The notes beneath the pieces were generated by a model. That model searched no databases, had not been told where the DNA came from, and saw nothing but the letters and a program-made list of their open reading frames with translations. The position numbers and the translations under genes are program-made. This document shows positions 16,499 to 23,858 of a stretch of 64,000 nt of DNA, piece by piece. The stretch lies in IMG/VR virus record IMGVR_UViG_3300046810_000101, positions 62,001 to 126,000 of that record; one strand, given 5' to 3'. This stretch comes from a virus. Each line of letters starts with the position of its first letter. The stretch's first letter is position 1.

Positions 16499-17176
16499 TT
16501 AGATAACAACCCAATGGCCGTTGGTTTTGGCATGACGCACGATCACGATTGCAGCGGTAGACTTGATGGTCCACTCACCGGAATTGAAGCTTGGAACCTT
16601 ACCTTTGATGGCTTCGGCAACCGCATTCGGCATCGAAACGCTTTCCGGGGAATTGGTATTCAGGTTCACCATGTTGACGATTTGGATCTTCGGCTTCTGG
16701 TCTTCGGTAACGATTGCCTTGATTCGATCAGCGGCTTCCTGAGACACATAACCGAGGGACACACCGGCCAGCGTAATCGAGGTAGAACCGTTGTAAACCG
16801 GTACAGTTTGTTGCAGGCCGGAAACCAGTTTGTTCGCTGGGGTAGCTACCTTGGCTTTCAGATCAGCGGTGATTTGCAGTTGTTCGATTTTGAATCCAGC
16901 TTCGGCGTAATCGGATGTGGTCAGACGTGCCTGAATGGTCAGACCGGCCTTAGCTGCAATAGCTACCAGAGTTTCGGCGGTTCGAACGTAGCGGGCACCA
17001 CGGACCTTGACAGACAGACTGCCTCGGCGTGAATCCATCTTAGTATTGATGGCTTCGAATTTGCCGGAATCTGTCAGCGCCTTGGCGAGCAGATGGCGGA
17101 TGGAAAGATCAACGACTGGGGTAGCGGTGGTTTGTGTTGCTTGGGCTTTCAAAGTTTTAATAGCGCTCAATTTCAT
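16499..17176 (-). CDS. Hypothetical abundant-type protein
   Basis: 225 aa from MKLSAIKTLKAQ (ATG 17174-17176, preceded by GTGAG). The longer ORF would run through the promoter. The sequence is Ala/Thr/Val/Lys-rich with several beta segments (SLSVKVRGARYV, TSITLAGVSLGYV). No domain recognised. Its own promoter at 17214 and terminator make it a single-gene unit. Confidence 0.7.
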   Translation of the reverse strand: MKLSAIKTLKAQATQTTATPVVDLSIRHLLAKALTDSGKFEAINTKMDSRRGSLSVKVRGARYVRTAETLVAIAAKAGLTIQARLTTSDYAEAGFKIEQLQITADLKAKVATPANKLVSGLQQTVPVYNGSTSITLAGVSLGYVSQEAADRIKAIVTEDQKPKIQIVNMVNLNTNSPESVSMPNAVAEAIKGKVPSFNSGEWTIKSTAAIVIVRHAKTNGHWVVI

Positions 17177-17213
17177 TCTCACGATGGTTGGTTTGTGTTG
17201 CTTCGATGTGCCT

Positions 17214-17242
17214 ATAATACATCTGTTTCGAGTCATTCTAAA
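17214..17242 (-). promoter_or_regulatory. Promoter of 16499 gene, TTTAGA class
   Basis: -35 TTTAGA (17237-17242), 17 nt, -10 TATTAT (17214-17219). Upstream ATTGTG replaces ATTCTG. Confidence 0.6.
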
Positions 17243-17256
17243 CACAATCACAAATT

Positions 17257-17850
17257 TTATTTTGAATCGAATCTGTGGTTGATCATAGCTTGGTAAACCC
17301 TTGGGTCTATCCGACCCTTCCAGATTTCAGCATGACGGGCTATGTCGGCTAGCTTTGCAACCTTATAGGCTTCGTGGGCAGCTTCTGGGGTATCAAAATA
17401 GCCTAGGGTCTTGGTCTTACCATCAATCCCTATCGCGGCCTTGTACTTGCCATACCGTGGATACGCACAAACCCCCGGTGGATATCCGCCTAGGTTCTTC
17501 TGTTTATAGGTAAACAACATATTCACGGTTGATGGGACGAAAACGCATGTATCAGGCCCATAGACCTTATTGCCGGTGACTAGAATGTCCTTATCCAATT
17601 GCCAATCCGAATGGTCGAACCCAATTTGAGTCTGGCACCATTCACCGAACCACTGGTAATTGATGAAATTCTGATGGATTGAACAGCCTTCGTAACTGGT
17701 GTTTCTGATTCGATGATGGCTATTTGGATCGCACCGCTGTAGCATGTGGTTCCACAACGCATATTCTCTGGTCATTCGACCGTCTATCGTGACCTTGTAG
17801 GTTCCTTTCTCATAGATACCTACGCCGCGTGTTAATTTTGTTTTATTCAT
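17257..17850 (-). CDS. HNH endonuclease with AP2 DNA-binding domain
   Basis: 197 aa. Residues 35-110 hold an HNH/His-Me-finger nuclease of the phage homing type: WNHMLQRC, SYEGCSIHQNF, then LDKDILVTGNKVYGPDTCVFVP. Residues 133-172 form an AP2-like domain (YGKYKAAIGIDGKTKTLGYFDTPEAAHEAY). Free-standing homing endonucleases of this layout are common in T4-type phages and spread by cutting cognate sites. It is isolated by its own promoter and lies beside the 830-bp gene-free segment. Confidence 0.85.
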   Translation of the reverse strand: MNKTKLTRGVGIYEKGTYKVTIDGRMTREYALWNHMLQRCDPNSHHRIRNTSYEGCSIHQNFINYQWFGEWCQTQIGFDHSDWQLDKDILVTGNKVYGPDTCVFVPSTVNMLFTYKQKNLGGYPPGVCAYPRYGKYKAAIGIDGKTKTLGYFDTPEAAHEAYKVAKLADIARHAEIWKGRIDPRVYQAMINHRFDSK

Positions 17851-17856
17851 CGTTCG

Positions 17857-17885
17857 ATCATATCATGACCGACTCAAAATATAAA
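17857..17885 (-). promoter_or_regulatory. Promoter of HNH/AP2 gene, TTTAGA class
   Basis: -35 TTTATA (17880-17885), 17 nt, -10 TATGAT (17857-17862), ATTCTG upstream. Confidence 0.6.
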
Positions 17886-17892
17886 CAGAATC

Positions 17893-17956
17893 GGTCGAAC
17901 TACTTTTGGTGAAGGGTCTTTTCGGTCAAAGGAGTTTCGGTCGAACTACTTTTGGT
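17893..17956. repeat. 18-bp direct repeat pair
   Basis: GGTCGAACTACTTTTGGT occurs at 17893-17910 and 17939-17956 with a 46-bp period. The related word TTCGGTCAAAGG lies between. Possible protein-binding sites. Confidence 0.6.
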
Positions 17957-18318
17957 CGAGTTTTTTGCCAATGTGTTTAGAAATCCGAAAAAGTGTGATA
18001 TTTTGAATACATATTCGCCAACCCGACAATATATACCAACCCAACCAAGCCTCTATCAAGCCCCTTCGGGTCTACAGTCTCGCCTACGGCTCGCCTGTAT
18101 ATCTAATCCTTCTATATAGTAGAAGAGAATCGGTCTAGAAATAGAAGCTTGCTTCTAGCCCCGCATGGGGCTTCTATAGAAATTTTCAGAACAGATTCCA
18201 AATTTGAGAAAATCCAGCCCAGAAAAACGTCCAAATGCGAAAAATTCGCAAAAAGTCGAAAAATCGAGAGGGCAGGGCGCCAAAATTTTGGCGATGTCAA
18301 ATCGCAGGCACCATGCCT

Positions 18319-18347
18319 AGTATAGCACGCCTCCGACCCCCTGTCAA
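18319..18347 (-). promoter_or_regulatory. Consensus sigma70-type promoter without downstream gene
   Basis: TTGACA (18342-18347), 17 nt, extended TGC-TATACT (18319-18324). It reads left into 430 bp with no ORF, through the palindrome at 18278. Confidence 0.75.
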
Positions 18348-18412
18348 CCCCATTTTCGAGATTTTTCGAAAAATTTTCGCGAAAAGTGGCACGGAAAATG
18401 CAAAGCAAATAC

Positions 18413-18500
18413 CATGCCAACTCAAATCGCAGGCACCTCCGGTGTTTTCCTCTGAGCCTCCCCAGTAACTATAGAATAGCACAGCCAGAACCGAAGTCAA
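18413..18500 (-). repeat. Dispersed promoter-bearing repeat, copy 1
   Basis: Promoter TTGACT-N16-TATTCT (18495-18500, 18473-18478). A 34-bp block at 18450-18483 is identical to 32421-32454. CATGCCAACTCAAATC at 18413-18428 recurs at 32384, and with one change near 18559. No gene is attached. Confidence 0.7.
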
Positions 18501-18557
18501 ACGATTTTGATGCAATTTCAAAATTATTTTCTGGCATGAATCCTGCAAAGCAAAAAC

Positions 18558-18645
18558 CGTGCCAACTCAAATCTCGGGTTCCCTCCCTGTTTATCTCCGA
18601 GTTCAAAACCCCGCTAACCTCATAATCAAAGTCTAGCCCCTTGTC
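18558..18645 (-). repeat. Dispersed repeat, copy 2, with hairpin
   Basis: GTGCCAACTCAAATCT (about 18559-18574), CTCCGAG and GGGGTTTT blocks resemble copy 1 and the copy at 24620. A CCCCTTG...CAAGGGG hairpin (18637-18662) also lies just after the kinase-fold gene and may terminate it. Confidence 0.55.
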
Positions 18646-18678
18646 GAATCAACGTCAAGGGGTTGGATCAAATAAAAT

Positions 18679-19335
18679 TCAGGCGGCTAGACCTAGACTT
18701 TGACGCAATTTGATGTTATAGGGCTCTATCGACTCGGCACTATAGGCAATCGGGTCATTGAGTACAAGACAATCCCCGCGTTTCATCAAATTGCTAAACC
18801 CGGCATTGTCGGAAAAGTCAATAGATAGCAGTTTGCACAACAGATTAGGGTTAGGGCCATAATCATGTTCGGGGTTGGCTACCTGTACAATCTGATATGC
18901 CAGATCGATAGCCCCGACCAAATCCGGGAACCTTTCGACATATGCCGCCAGCATATTGACAGTGGTTTGATTCAATGCATCAGCACCCATCAACCGGGCG
19001 TCGGTATCGTCCAGAGGGGTCAGGGGTTCTAATTCGATGCAATAGCGTTCATCATCGACAGCGATAGCCCCAACCCTAGGCAAGTGAGGGTTAGCCGAAT
19101 ATCCCCGGATACCATCAACCCAATGCACAAACCCATCACGCCCGCCGTTCGATCCTGAGTTGATCTTATAGACCGAATCGCCCACGGCCCATACGGTGGA
19201 ATACCAGCCAGCCCCTAGCAGGGTAGCCCCGGCCTTTTCCATACCATGCCAGAAAGCGGCCTTTAGGGCTTTGTAGTCGGTTAGGTTGCGGTCTTGATGA
19301 TAGCGAAACAGCTCTAGGATTGTGTTTTGATTCAT
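18679..19335 (-). CDS. Protein-kinase-fold protein, paralogue 1, possibly inactive
   Basis: 218 aa from ATG 19333-19335. Glycine-rich loop GAGWYSTV (41-48), Lys57 in VYKI, a shared NPHLPRV motif (82-88), and a C-terminal NLMKRGDCLVLNDPIA. The last segment places Asp194 where kinases have the DFG Asp. At the catalytic-loop position paralogues have D-x5-N; here it reads N177...N182, so the base Asp is lost. Two paralogues lie at 61676 and 62269. Promoter TTGACC-N16-TATAGT upstream. Kinase, choline/aminoglycoside-kinase-like or pseudokinase roles remain open. Confidence 0.6.
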   Translation of the reverse strand: MNQNTILELFRYHQDRNLTDYKALKAAFWHGMEKAGATLLGAGWYSTVWAVGDSVYKINSGSNGGRDGFVHWVDGIRGYSANPHLPRVGAIAVDDERYCIELEPLTPLDDTDARLMGADALNQTTVNMLAAYVERFPDLVGAIDLAYQIVQVANPEHDYGPNPNLLCKLLSIDFSDNAGFSNLMKRGDCLVLNDPIAYSAESIEPYNIKLRQSLGLAA

Positions 19336-19413
19336 GGTCACGGCCTAATTGAAACAGAATGGCGCGAACTATACACGAATCAGAACATAGGTCAAACACT
19401 TTTTTGAACCCAA

Positions 19414-19438
19414 TAAAAAGCCCCGGTTAAGGGGCTTT
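19414..19438 (-). terminator. Terminator after 19452 gene
   Basis: AAAGCCCC-TTAA-CCGGGGCTTTTTATT on the minus strand. The same sequence recurs at 19774 and 40397. Confidence 0.9.
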
Positions 19439-19451
19439 AAACAAATCCGGG

Positions 19452-19697
19452 TTATGATTCCAGTTCGGCTAACATATCATCGATATCATCAGCGGTCAGG
19501 GGCTTGGCTTTCGGGGCTTTGCCTACGGTGTACCCGGCGACTTTCAATTGATGGATAAATTGCTTTGCCTGTACAGTTGGAACTTTGCCAGTTCCATCGG
19601 TAACCGTCGCCAGTTCACGCCATGCGGTTTCAGCCGCTTTTGTGTTAGGTATGAATGCGGTAAACAACCCTTGATCGGTGTAAGAAAAATCTTTCAT
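19452..19697 (-). CDS. Hypothetical small protein
   Basis: 81 aa from MKDFSYTDQG. The longer frame runs through the promoter. Contains LKVAGYTVGKAPKAKPLTADDIDDMLAELES, an acidic C-terminal helix. Cassette promoter with -10 at 19730-19735. Not recognised. Confidence 0.7.
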   Translation of the reverse strand: MKDFSYTDQGLFTAFIPNTKAAETAWRELATVTDGTGKVPTVQAKQFIHQLKVAGYTVGKAPKAKPLTADDIDDMLAELES

Positions 19698-19773
19698 TTT
19701 GTAGCCCCTGTTTCGGTTGGTGTGATAGCAGTATAGCAAGGGTTTGCATTTGATGCAAACAATTCAATGCAAT

Positions 19774-19797
19774 AAAAAGCCCCGGTTAAGGGGCTTT
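19774..19797 (-). terminator. Terminator after 19816 gene
   Basis: Same GCCCCTTAACCGGGGC-T5 hairpin as at 19414. Confidence 0.9.
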
Positions 19798-19815
19798 GAG
19801 GGGTTGAACACTGGC

Positions 19816-20010
19816 CTATAGTGTTCGTTCGCATTCCTTTTGTGTCGGATAATGGTCACCGTCCCACTTGGTCGAGTGTGGTCCTACGGTGATACTGTTA
19901 CGTTTAGGCCGGTAGAAATAACCCTTATCGTCACGCATCAGCGCCCCGATAATTTTACCCTCAAGCAACACATGGCGCAGCATTTCCGGCTTCTTGGCTT
20001 TCGCTTTCAT
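19816..20010 (-). CDS. Hypothetical small basic protein
   Basis: 64 aa, basic at the N-terminus (MKAKAKKPEMLRHVLLEG). The rest is beta-like (GALMRDDKGYFYRPKRNSITVG). It follows the winged-helix gene by 9 nt and shares its promoter. Confidence 0.7.
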   Translation of the reverse strand: MKAKAKKPEMLRHVLLEGKIIGALMRDDKGYFYRPKRNSITVGPHSTKWDGDHYPTQKECERTL

Positions 20011-20019
20011 GTCAACCCC

Positions 20020-20610
20020 TTATGCCGCTTCTTTTGCAGCTTCGGCCAGTTTGTCGGCGTTGATGGTATAGAACACTTCCTTACGACCGGGACCGGATTT
20101 CAGCTTGTAACCGATACGGGTCAAAATGCCTTCTGATTCAGCCCAACGGATTGTGTTAGATACCGTTACCTTTTTGAGCTTAACCGTTTTGGCAGTAGCC
20201 TTTACAGTTACTTCAATTTCACCAGCCGCAGCCAGCTTGACAAATGCACCCACAACCCGGCGACGGACTTTAGCAGCTTCTGAGGAAATTGGACGGCCTA
20301 CGCCACGTTTTGCCGGTTGATTGGCGGTATTTGCACGGGTCATTGCATCATCAATCAACTTGTTGACCAGTTCCGGCGATTGCTTCGGCACTTCGACCAC
20401 CGGGGCTACAGGTGCGACGGTCACGGTTTCGACCTTTGCAGCCGCTGGCTTGCGGGTACGTTTGGCCGGGGCTGGCTTGGCTTCTGGGGTCTTGTTGACC
20501 ACCGGGGCTACAGCTTTCAGCTTGGGGCTGGCCTTTGCGGTTGCAGTCGGTTTTGCGGCCTTTGCTGGTTTGGCTTCGGCGGTCTTGGTAGTAGCGGCTG
20601 ATTTAGACAT
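20020..20610 (-). CDS. Histone H1-like tail plus winged-helix protein
   Basis: 196 aa. Residues 1-75 are a Lys/Ala/Pro-rich disordered tail (KPAKAAKPTATAKA, PAPAKRTRKPAAAK), as in bacterial H1-like proteins. Residues 105-190 form a helix-turn-helix/winged domain ending RIGYKLKSGPGRKEVFYTI. That ending matches RYGEKLPEGRGQRELIYKA of the 40441 gene. A DNA-binding role is inferred. A strong promoter TTTACA-N16-TATAAT lies just upstream. Confidence 0.65.
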   Translation of the reverse strand: MSKSAATTKTAEAKPAKAAKPTATAKASPKLKAVAPVVNKTPEAKPAPAKRTRKPAAAKVETVTVAPVAPVVEVPKQSPELVNKLIDDAMTRANTANQPAKRGVGRPISSEAAKVRRRVVGAFVKLAAAGEIEVTVKATAKTVKLKKVTVSNTIRWAESEGILTRIGYKLKSGPGRKEVFYTINADKLAEAAKEAA

Positions 20611-20691
20611 TTTTGAATTCCTTGAGTTAGTAAGTTGATTATATCAAACCCTGTAGGGTTGTAAAGTTCTTTTTGCATCAATTTCAGAATT

Positions 20692-21060
20692 TCAGGTTTG
20701 ACTAAACCAGCACCAAACCCACGACAAACCACAAACCAGCAACACAAACACCCCCAGACCTAACAACCTTTGACCGATTGCCACCGGGTCAGCTTCGACT
20801 GGTTCCGGGTCTGGTTCAATTTCGCCTATCGGCACCTTTTCAGGTGTGTCAAGGTTTTGATAGTTCCAACCTCTAGCCCGCTCGACTAACCGAAACTCTT
20901 TAAACCGCTTGACTGTCAAGGGTTGTTTAATTTCGACATACTCGACTAGGCTGATTTCTTTAGCGGCCCATCGTCGTTCTAGCTCCCTGTCAATAGCATC
21001 AATTTTTGCCAACCGTTTTTCGGCTGGGATCAATTCATGAATCAGGTTTCTGTTTCTCAT
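20692..21060 (-). CDS. C-tail-anchored membrane protein
   Basis: 122 aa. A charged helical N-terminal domain (AEKRLAKIDAIDRELERRW), an acidic Pro-rich linker (IEPDPEPVEADP) and a single C-terminal membrane span (about 100-118, LLGLGVFVLLVCGLSWVW). RBS AAGGAA, promoter TTGAAA-N16-TAGAAT. Not recognised. Confidence 0.7.
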   Translation of the reverse strand: MRNRNLIHELIPAEKRLAKIDAIDRELERRWAAKEISLVEYVEIKQPLTVKRFKEFRLVERARGWNYQNLDTPEKVPIGEIEPDPEPVEADPVAIGQRLLGLGVFVLLVCGLSWVWCWFSQT

Positions 21061-21135
21061 GTTCCTTACCTTTCATTCTATCAAACTCCCTGTAGATTTC
21101 AAGTTTAGATCAAAATATTTTTGAGGGTAGACCAG

Positions 21136-21260
21136 ACCAGACCAGACAACCCACAAATGGGGTATACAGCCCGAATATAATCAAAATACCATATGTTTTG
21201 ATGCAATGCAATAGCAAATCATGACAATATTTCATTTGCTTTAATCCTTATTTGATGCAT
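21136..21260. other. Short gene-free stretch with ACCAG tandem
   Basis: GACCAGACCAGACCAGAC is a short 5-bp tandem repeat. AT-rich sequence with TTTGATGCA words follows. No gene seen. Confidence 0.4.
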
Positions 21261-21272
21261 CAAATCCCGGAC

Positions 21273-21362
21273 AAAAAAAGCCCGCGAAGGTATGCGGACC
21301 TTCACGGGCTAGGGAGAACGGTTGTGGAGTGGACGCCACCAACCGAGCGCTTCCATACGCTT
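21273..21362 (-). ncRNA. Structured small RNA of about 90 nt
   Basis: A promoter TTGACA (21391-21396)-N16-TGC-TAGGGT (21369-21374), overlapping the stop codon of the 21393 gene, reads into about 90 nt with no ORF. The transcript would hold a stem CGGTTG-GTGG...CCA-CAACCG. It then ends in a very strong terminator, AGCCCGTGAAGGT...ACCTTCGCGGGCT followed by T7 (21274-21311). Family unknown; expression unproven. Confidence 0.6.
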
Positions 21363-21392
21363 AAATCAACCCTAGCACGCTCTAGCAGCCTG

Positions 21393-21665
21393 TCAAGGCT
21401 TGCCGTTTGCCCCTAGGCCGCTATTGCCCATGATCAGCTTGAGCGCGGTCCCTATATGTTCGTCATTCAGATAGGGATAAAGAACGTCACAAACAAACCG
21501 GTTTGACTTCTGGCCGTCGATTGTCGCGGCGTGCATTACGTCGAAGTTGAAACGCATATCAGACAACCCGGCGTTTTTGTAGTCTTGATATGCATTCGGG
21601 TTGACTCTGAGAACTTCCAAACATGCCGCTTTGAGTTTGGTAAAGTGTTCAAGTTTCATTTTCAT
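21393..21665 (-). CDS. Hypothetical small protein
   Basis: 90 aa, ATGA overlap with the 21662 gene. Mostly helical (LEHFTKLKAACLEVLRVNP). The C-terminus GNSGLGANGKP overlaps the -35 box of the RNA gene. Not recognised. Confidence 0.7.
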   Translation of the reverse strand: MKMKLEHFTKLKAACLEVLRVNPNAYQDYKNAGLSDMRFNFDVMHAATIDGQKSNRFVCDVLYPYLNDEHIGTALKLIMGNSGLGANGKP

Positions 21666-21919
21666 TTTTGCGAATCCTTCTTATCCAGAATCGCGACAAT
21701 TTTGTGATAGTAACCGTGTTCAACTTCGACAACCGAACCCACAACCGGGGAGACTTTCCCCCAGTGGAAATTAAGGTTTGGAACTGATTTTGCATTAGCC
21801 CCGACCGTCACAATAGTGAATTGATCAGTTGACAAATGACGCGGGCGAACAACCCGGTTCACAAAATCGGTGACTTGTGCATCGGTTACCATGTCAAGCT
21901 TTTTGAGTAGGTTTCGCAT
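21662..21919 (-). CDS. Hypothetical small protein
   Basis: 85 aa. The N-terminal half is helical, the C-terminal half SH3/beta-like (LNFHWGKVSPVVGSVVEVEHGYYHKIVAIL). A consensus promoter TTGACA-N16-TATAAT and RBS AAGGAGA suggest high early expression. Confidence 0.72.
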   Translation of the reverse strand: MRNLLKKLDMVTDAQVTDFVNRVVRPRHLSTDQFTIVTVGANAKSVPNLNFHWGKVSPVVGSVVEVEHGYYHKIVAILDKKDSQK

Positions 21920-21986
21920 TTTGAATCTCCTTTGTATATGGTTGATTATATAGGATCAAATTCTAGTGTCAAGGGTTTGATGCAAA

Positions 21987-22010
21987 TAAAACAGCCCCTT
22001 ACGGGGCTTT
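21987..22010 (-). terminator. Terminator overlapping end of 21999 gene
   Basis: AAAGCCCCGTAAGGGGCTGTTTTATT; the TAA stop forms the loop. Confidence 0.8.
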
Positions 22011-22820
22011 CTTGACCTTTGCCGGCTTGGCTGGCTTAGGTAGTTTCGGTTTGTTGATAATGGTTTGTTTCTGGCCGTTCCAGCCTTCCCGCTGCTCTTT
22101 CACGGTGCCGGTAATGGTAAAGGTTTGGCCGATTTCAATATCCTTGAACCCTTGCGCAACCGAGTAGAAAATAACCTCATTGCCTTCCGGGGTTTGTGCT
22201 GTATGCATCAGGGTAGGGTATTGGGATTGGGTCCAAAACACACGTTTTAGGGTCAGGGTCAATTCAATCGGTTGATCAACCGTGCCAACATAACCCGGCA
22301 GCTCTACGCCTGTTTCTTTAATGTAGTTTGCAGCGATTGCAACACATACCGCCATTTTGCCAGTGGCGTCGGTTTGTTGGGCAACCCAAAACAGATACCC
22401 CAGATCAGTCGCGGCCACTTCGGCAGCGGTCAAACCAGTGTGTTTGCCTAGGATGAAAACACCGGCTTGAATCTGTTCAACCTTTTCCGCTTCCCATGCC
22501 GCTACCCGTTCGGCGTAGGCACGTTCTGAGGCTTCACGTTTGGCAGTGGCTTCGGCATCACGTACCCGGCGAATTTCATTCAATTCAAAATCCGCGTTGC
22601 CTTTGAATGGCAGCCCCATCAGTGCCGACATTTCAACCGCTTTAGATTCGGCGGTATCCTTATCATTCGACAGGTTTTGAATGTAGTAGTCATTCATTTC
22701 TTTGAATGATTCAGCACCCCATTGCACAGTGTCAAGGCACATTACGCGCAAAGTGTACATAGCCACTTTGTCGCCGGTCGATATGAAAGTGTATTTTGCT
22801 TCGGAATTTGCGATTGCCAT
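21999..22820 (-). CDS. DUF3820-like plus OB-fold-like protein (putative)
   Basis: 273 aa. A helical, charged middle (90-118). Residues 121-147 read VFILGKHTGL...GYLFWVAQQ, resembling the FGK.kG...YL.W motif of DUF3820 and exonuclease accessory domains. The C-terminal 80 residues have an OB-fold pattern (IELTLTLKRVFW, GQTFTITGTVKEQREGWNGQKQT) and a Lys/Pro/Ala tail. A nucleic-acid-binding role is inferred. Promoter TTGACC-N16-TATACT. Confidence 0.5.
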   Translation of the reverse strand: MAIANSEAKYTFISTGDKVAMYTLRVMCLDTVQWGAESFKEMNDYYIQNLSNDKDTAESKAVEMSALMGLPFKGNADFELNEIRRVRDAEATAKREASERAYAERVAAWEAEKVEQIQAGVFILGKHTGLTAAEVAATDLGYLFWVAQQTDATGKMAVCVAIAANYIKETGVELPGYVGTVDQPIELTLTLKRVFWTQSQYPTLMHTAQTPEGNEVIFYSVAQGFKDIEIGQTFTITGTVKEQREGWNGQKQTIINKPKLPKPAKPAKVKKAP

Positions 22821-22929
22821 GTTCGTGACTCCCTTGGGTTAGGCGTGATTGCCTTTGCTTGTGGTCAGTATAATGGTTTTTGATGCATGGTCAAGCAATT
22901 TGATGCAATTATTTTAAAATAAATGAAAA

Positions 22930-22952
22930 AGCCCCTAGTCGGGGGCTTCTTC
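22930..22952 (-). terminator. Terminator after 22935 microprotein
   Basis: GCCCCCGACTAGGGGC followed by T5; it overlaps the TAG stop. Confidence 0.75.
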
Positions 22953-23081
22953 GGTCAACAGTTGGTCTAATTGTTCCTCTAGATCACCCTCTAGCGGGTC
23001 TTGACGGCATTCGGAATGATACCCTAACCGTTTAGATTCATCCGACCACAAAACGCCGTCACAGTCGCTACAGCGCTTCAC
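22935..23081 (-). CDS. 48-aa zinc-finger microprotein
   Basis: GTG start (23079-23081) overlaps the stop of the 23078 gene as GTGA. It contains C4-x2-C7 (CSDC) and H22-x2-C25 (HSEC), a likely single zinc site, and an acidic C-terminus (EGDLEEQLDQLLTEE). Too short for ordinary ORF cut-offs. Confidence 0.6.
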   Translation of the reverse strand: MKRCSDCDGVLWSDESKRLGYHSECRQDPLEGDLEEQLDQLLTEEAPD

Positions 23082-23395
23082 TGGATACCGCCATAGCGCC
23101 AGCTTTCAACCTTCTTGGCGTCCAACAGGTCGGCAACCGTTCCCCGTGGTTTGTTTTTGGCTGGGGCTTTCCAACCCGCCGATTTCCACAAGTTGCCTTG
23201 TTGATCCATGAACCCCCAGCAATAACAGCGGTCGCTTACGGTGCCGTCCTGATTCACGTCCGTGCTAACAAGGCGTGTCCAGACCTTGCCCGGTTCGGCA
23301 GATAGCAGCTTTTGACCATGCGGGCCACCGTTCGCGTTCAGGGTTTTGGTTGCGAAGTCCAGACCTTCGGCTAGTTGCTTGATCAATTCCGACAT
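23078..23395 (-). CDS. Hypothetical protein
   Basis: 105 aa. A helical N-terminus (SELIKQLAEGLDFATK) then beta segments with CYCWGFMDQQGNLWKSAGW. Cassette promoter with -10 at 23428. Not recognised. Confidence 0.7.
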   Translation of the reverse strand: MSELIKQLAEGLDFATKTLNANGGPHGQKLLSAEPGKVWTRLVSTDVNQDGTVSDRCYCWGFMDQQGNLWKSAGWKAPAKNKPRGTVADLLDAKKVESWRYGGIQ

Positions 23396-23457
23396 TTTGT
23401 AACCCTCAATTCGTTTGGTGTATGGTCAGTATACCGGGTATTTGATGCAATGCAAGC

Positions 23458-23781
23458 CTATCGGCTAACTTTATCTGGATTATTTTTAATCCATTCTTGC
23501 AACCGGGCTTGCCCTTGTTCCGCCGATTCTTTGATCAGTTCAGCCGGTTTATGTGGGAACCAATAAGCATCAGTATCAATATGAATAAAATTGCCGTATT
23601 TCATCAGGTTATGATCAGTTGTATCAAACCCGATAATTTCATGACCGGGGAATGGGATTCCATAGTCATTGATGAATGTTACGATGTCACCGACCTTTAG
23701 GTCACAGCCAGCCGGGGCGGTTTGTTCCAGCTTTGCCGCGTAGTCTATGGTATTGCCAAAGGTGTAAATTGCGTTTTTCAT
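23458..23781 (-). CDS. Hypothetical protein
   Basis: 107 aa from MKNAIYTFGN, after the leader GGGGCTACAAA. The centre is SH3/beta-like (CDLKVGDIVTFINDYGIPFPGHEIIGFD). Not recognised; cassette gene. Confidence 0.7.
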   Translation of the reverse strand: MKNAIYTFGNTIDYAAKLEQTAPAGCDLKVGDIVTFINDYGIPFPGHEIIGFDTTDHNLMKYGNFIHIDTDAYWFPHKPAELIKESAEQGQARLQEWIKNNPDKVSR

Positions 23782-23858
23782 TTTGTAGCCCCTGATTTGG
23801 TTGGTGTCCGGGTAGTATAGCAGGGGTTGTATTTGATGCAACCCCTTTATATCAAATT

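Larger units (their letters stand above)
17886..18678. other. Gene-free segment with promoters, hairpins and repeats
   Basis: About 790 bp without a credible gene. It contains the direct repeats at 17893, hairpins near 18060-18175 (AGAAGCTTGCTTCT; AGCCCCGCATGGGGCT) and a 16-bp perfect palindrome CGCCAAAATTTTGGCG at 18278-18293. Two minus-strand promoters (18319, 18473) and two members of the dispersed repeat family are also present. Candidate site for small RNAs or a replication origin; neither is shown. Confidence 0.6.

Noticed and set aside
18112-18548. Frames of 77-102 codons in the 18-kb gene-free segment, both strands
   Set aside because: They run through promoters, hairpins and repeats, lack RBS, and have inconsistent composition.
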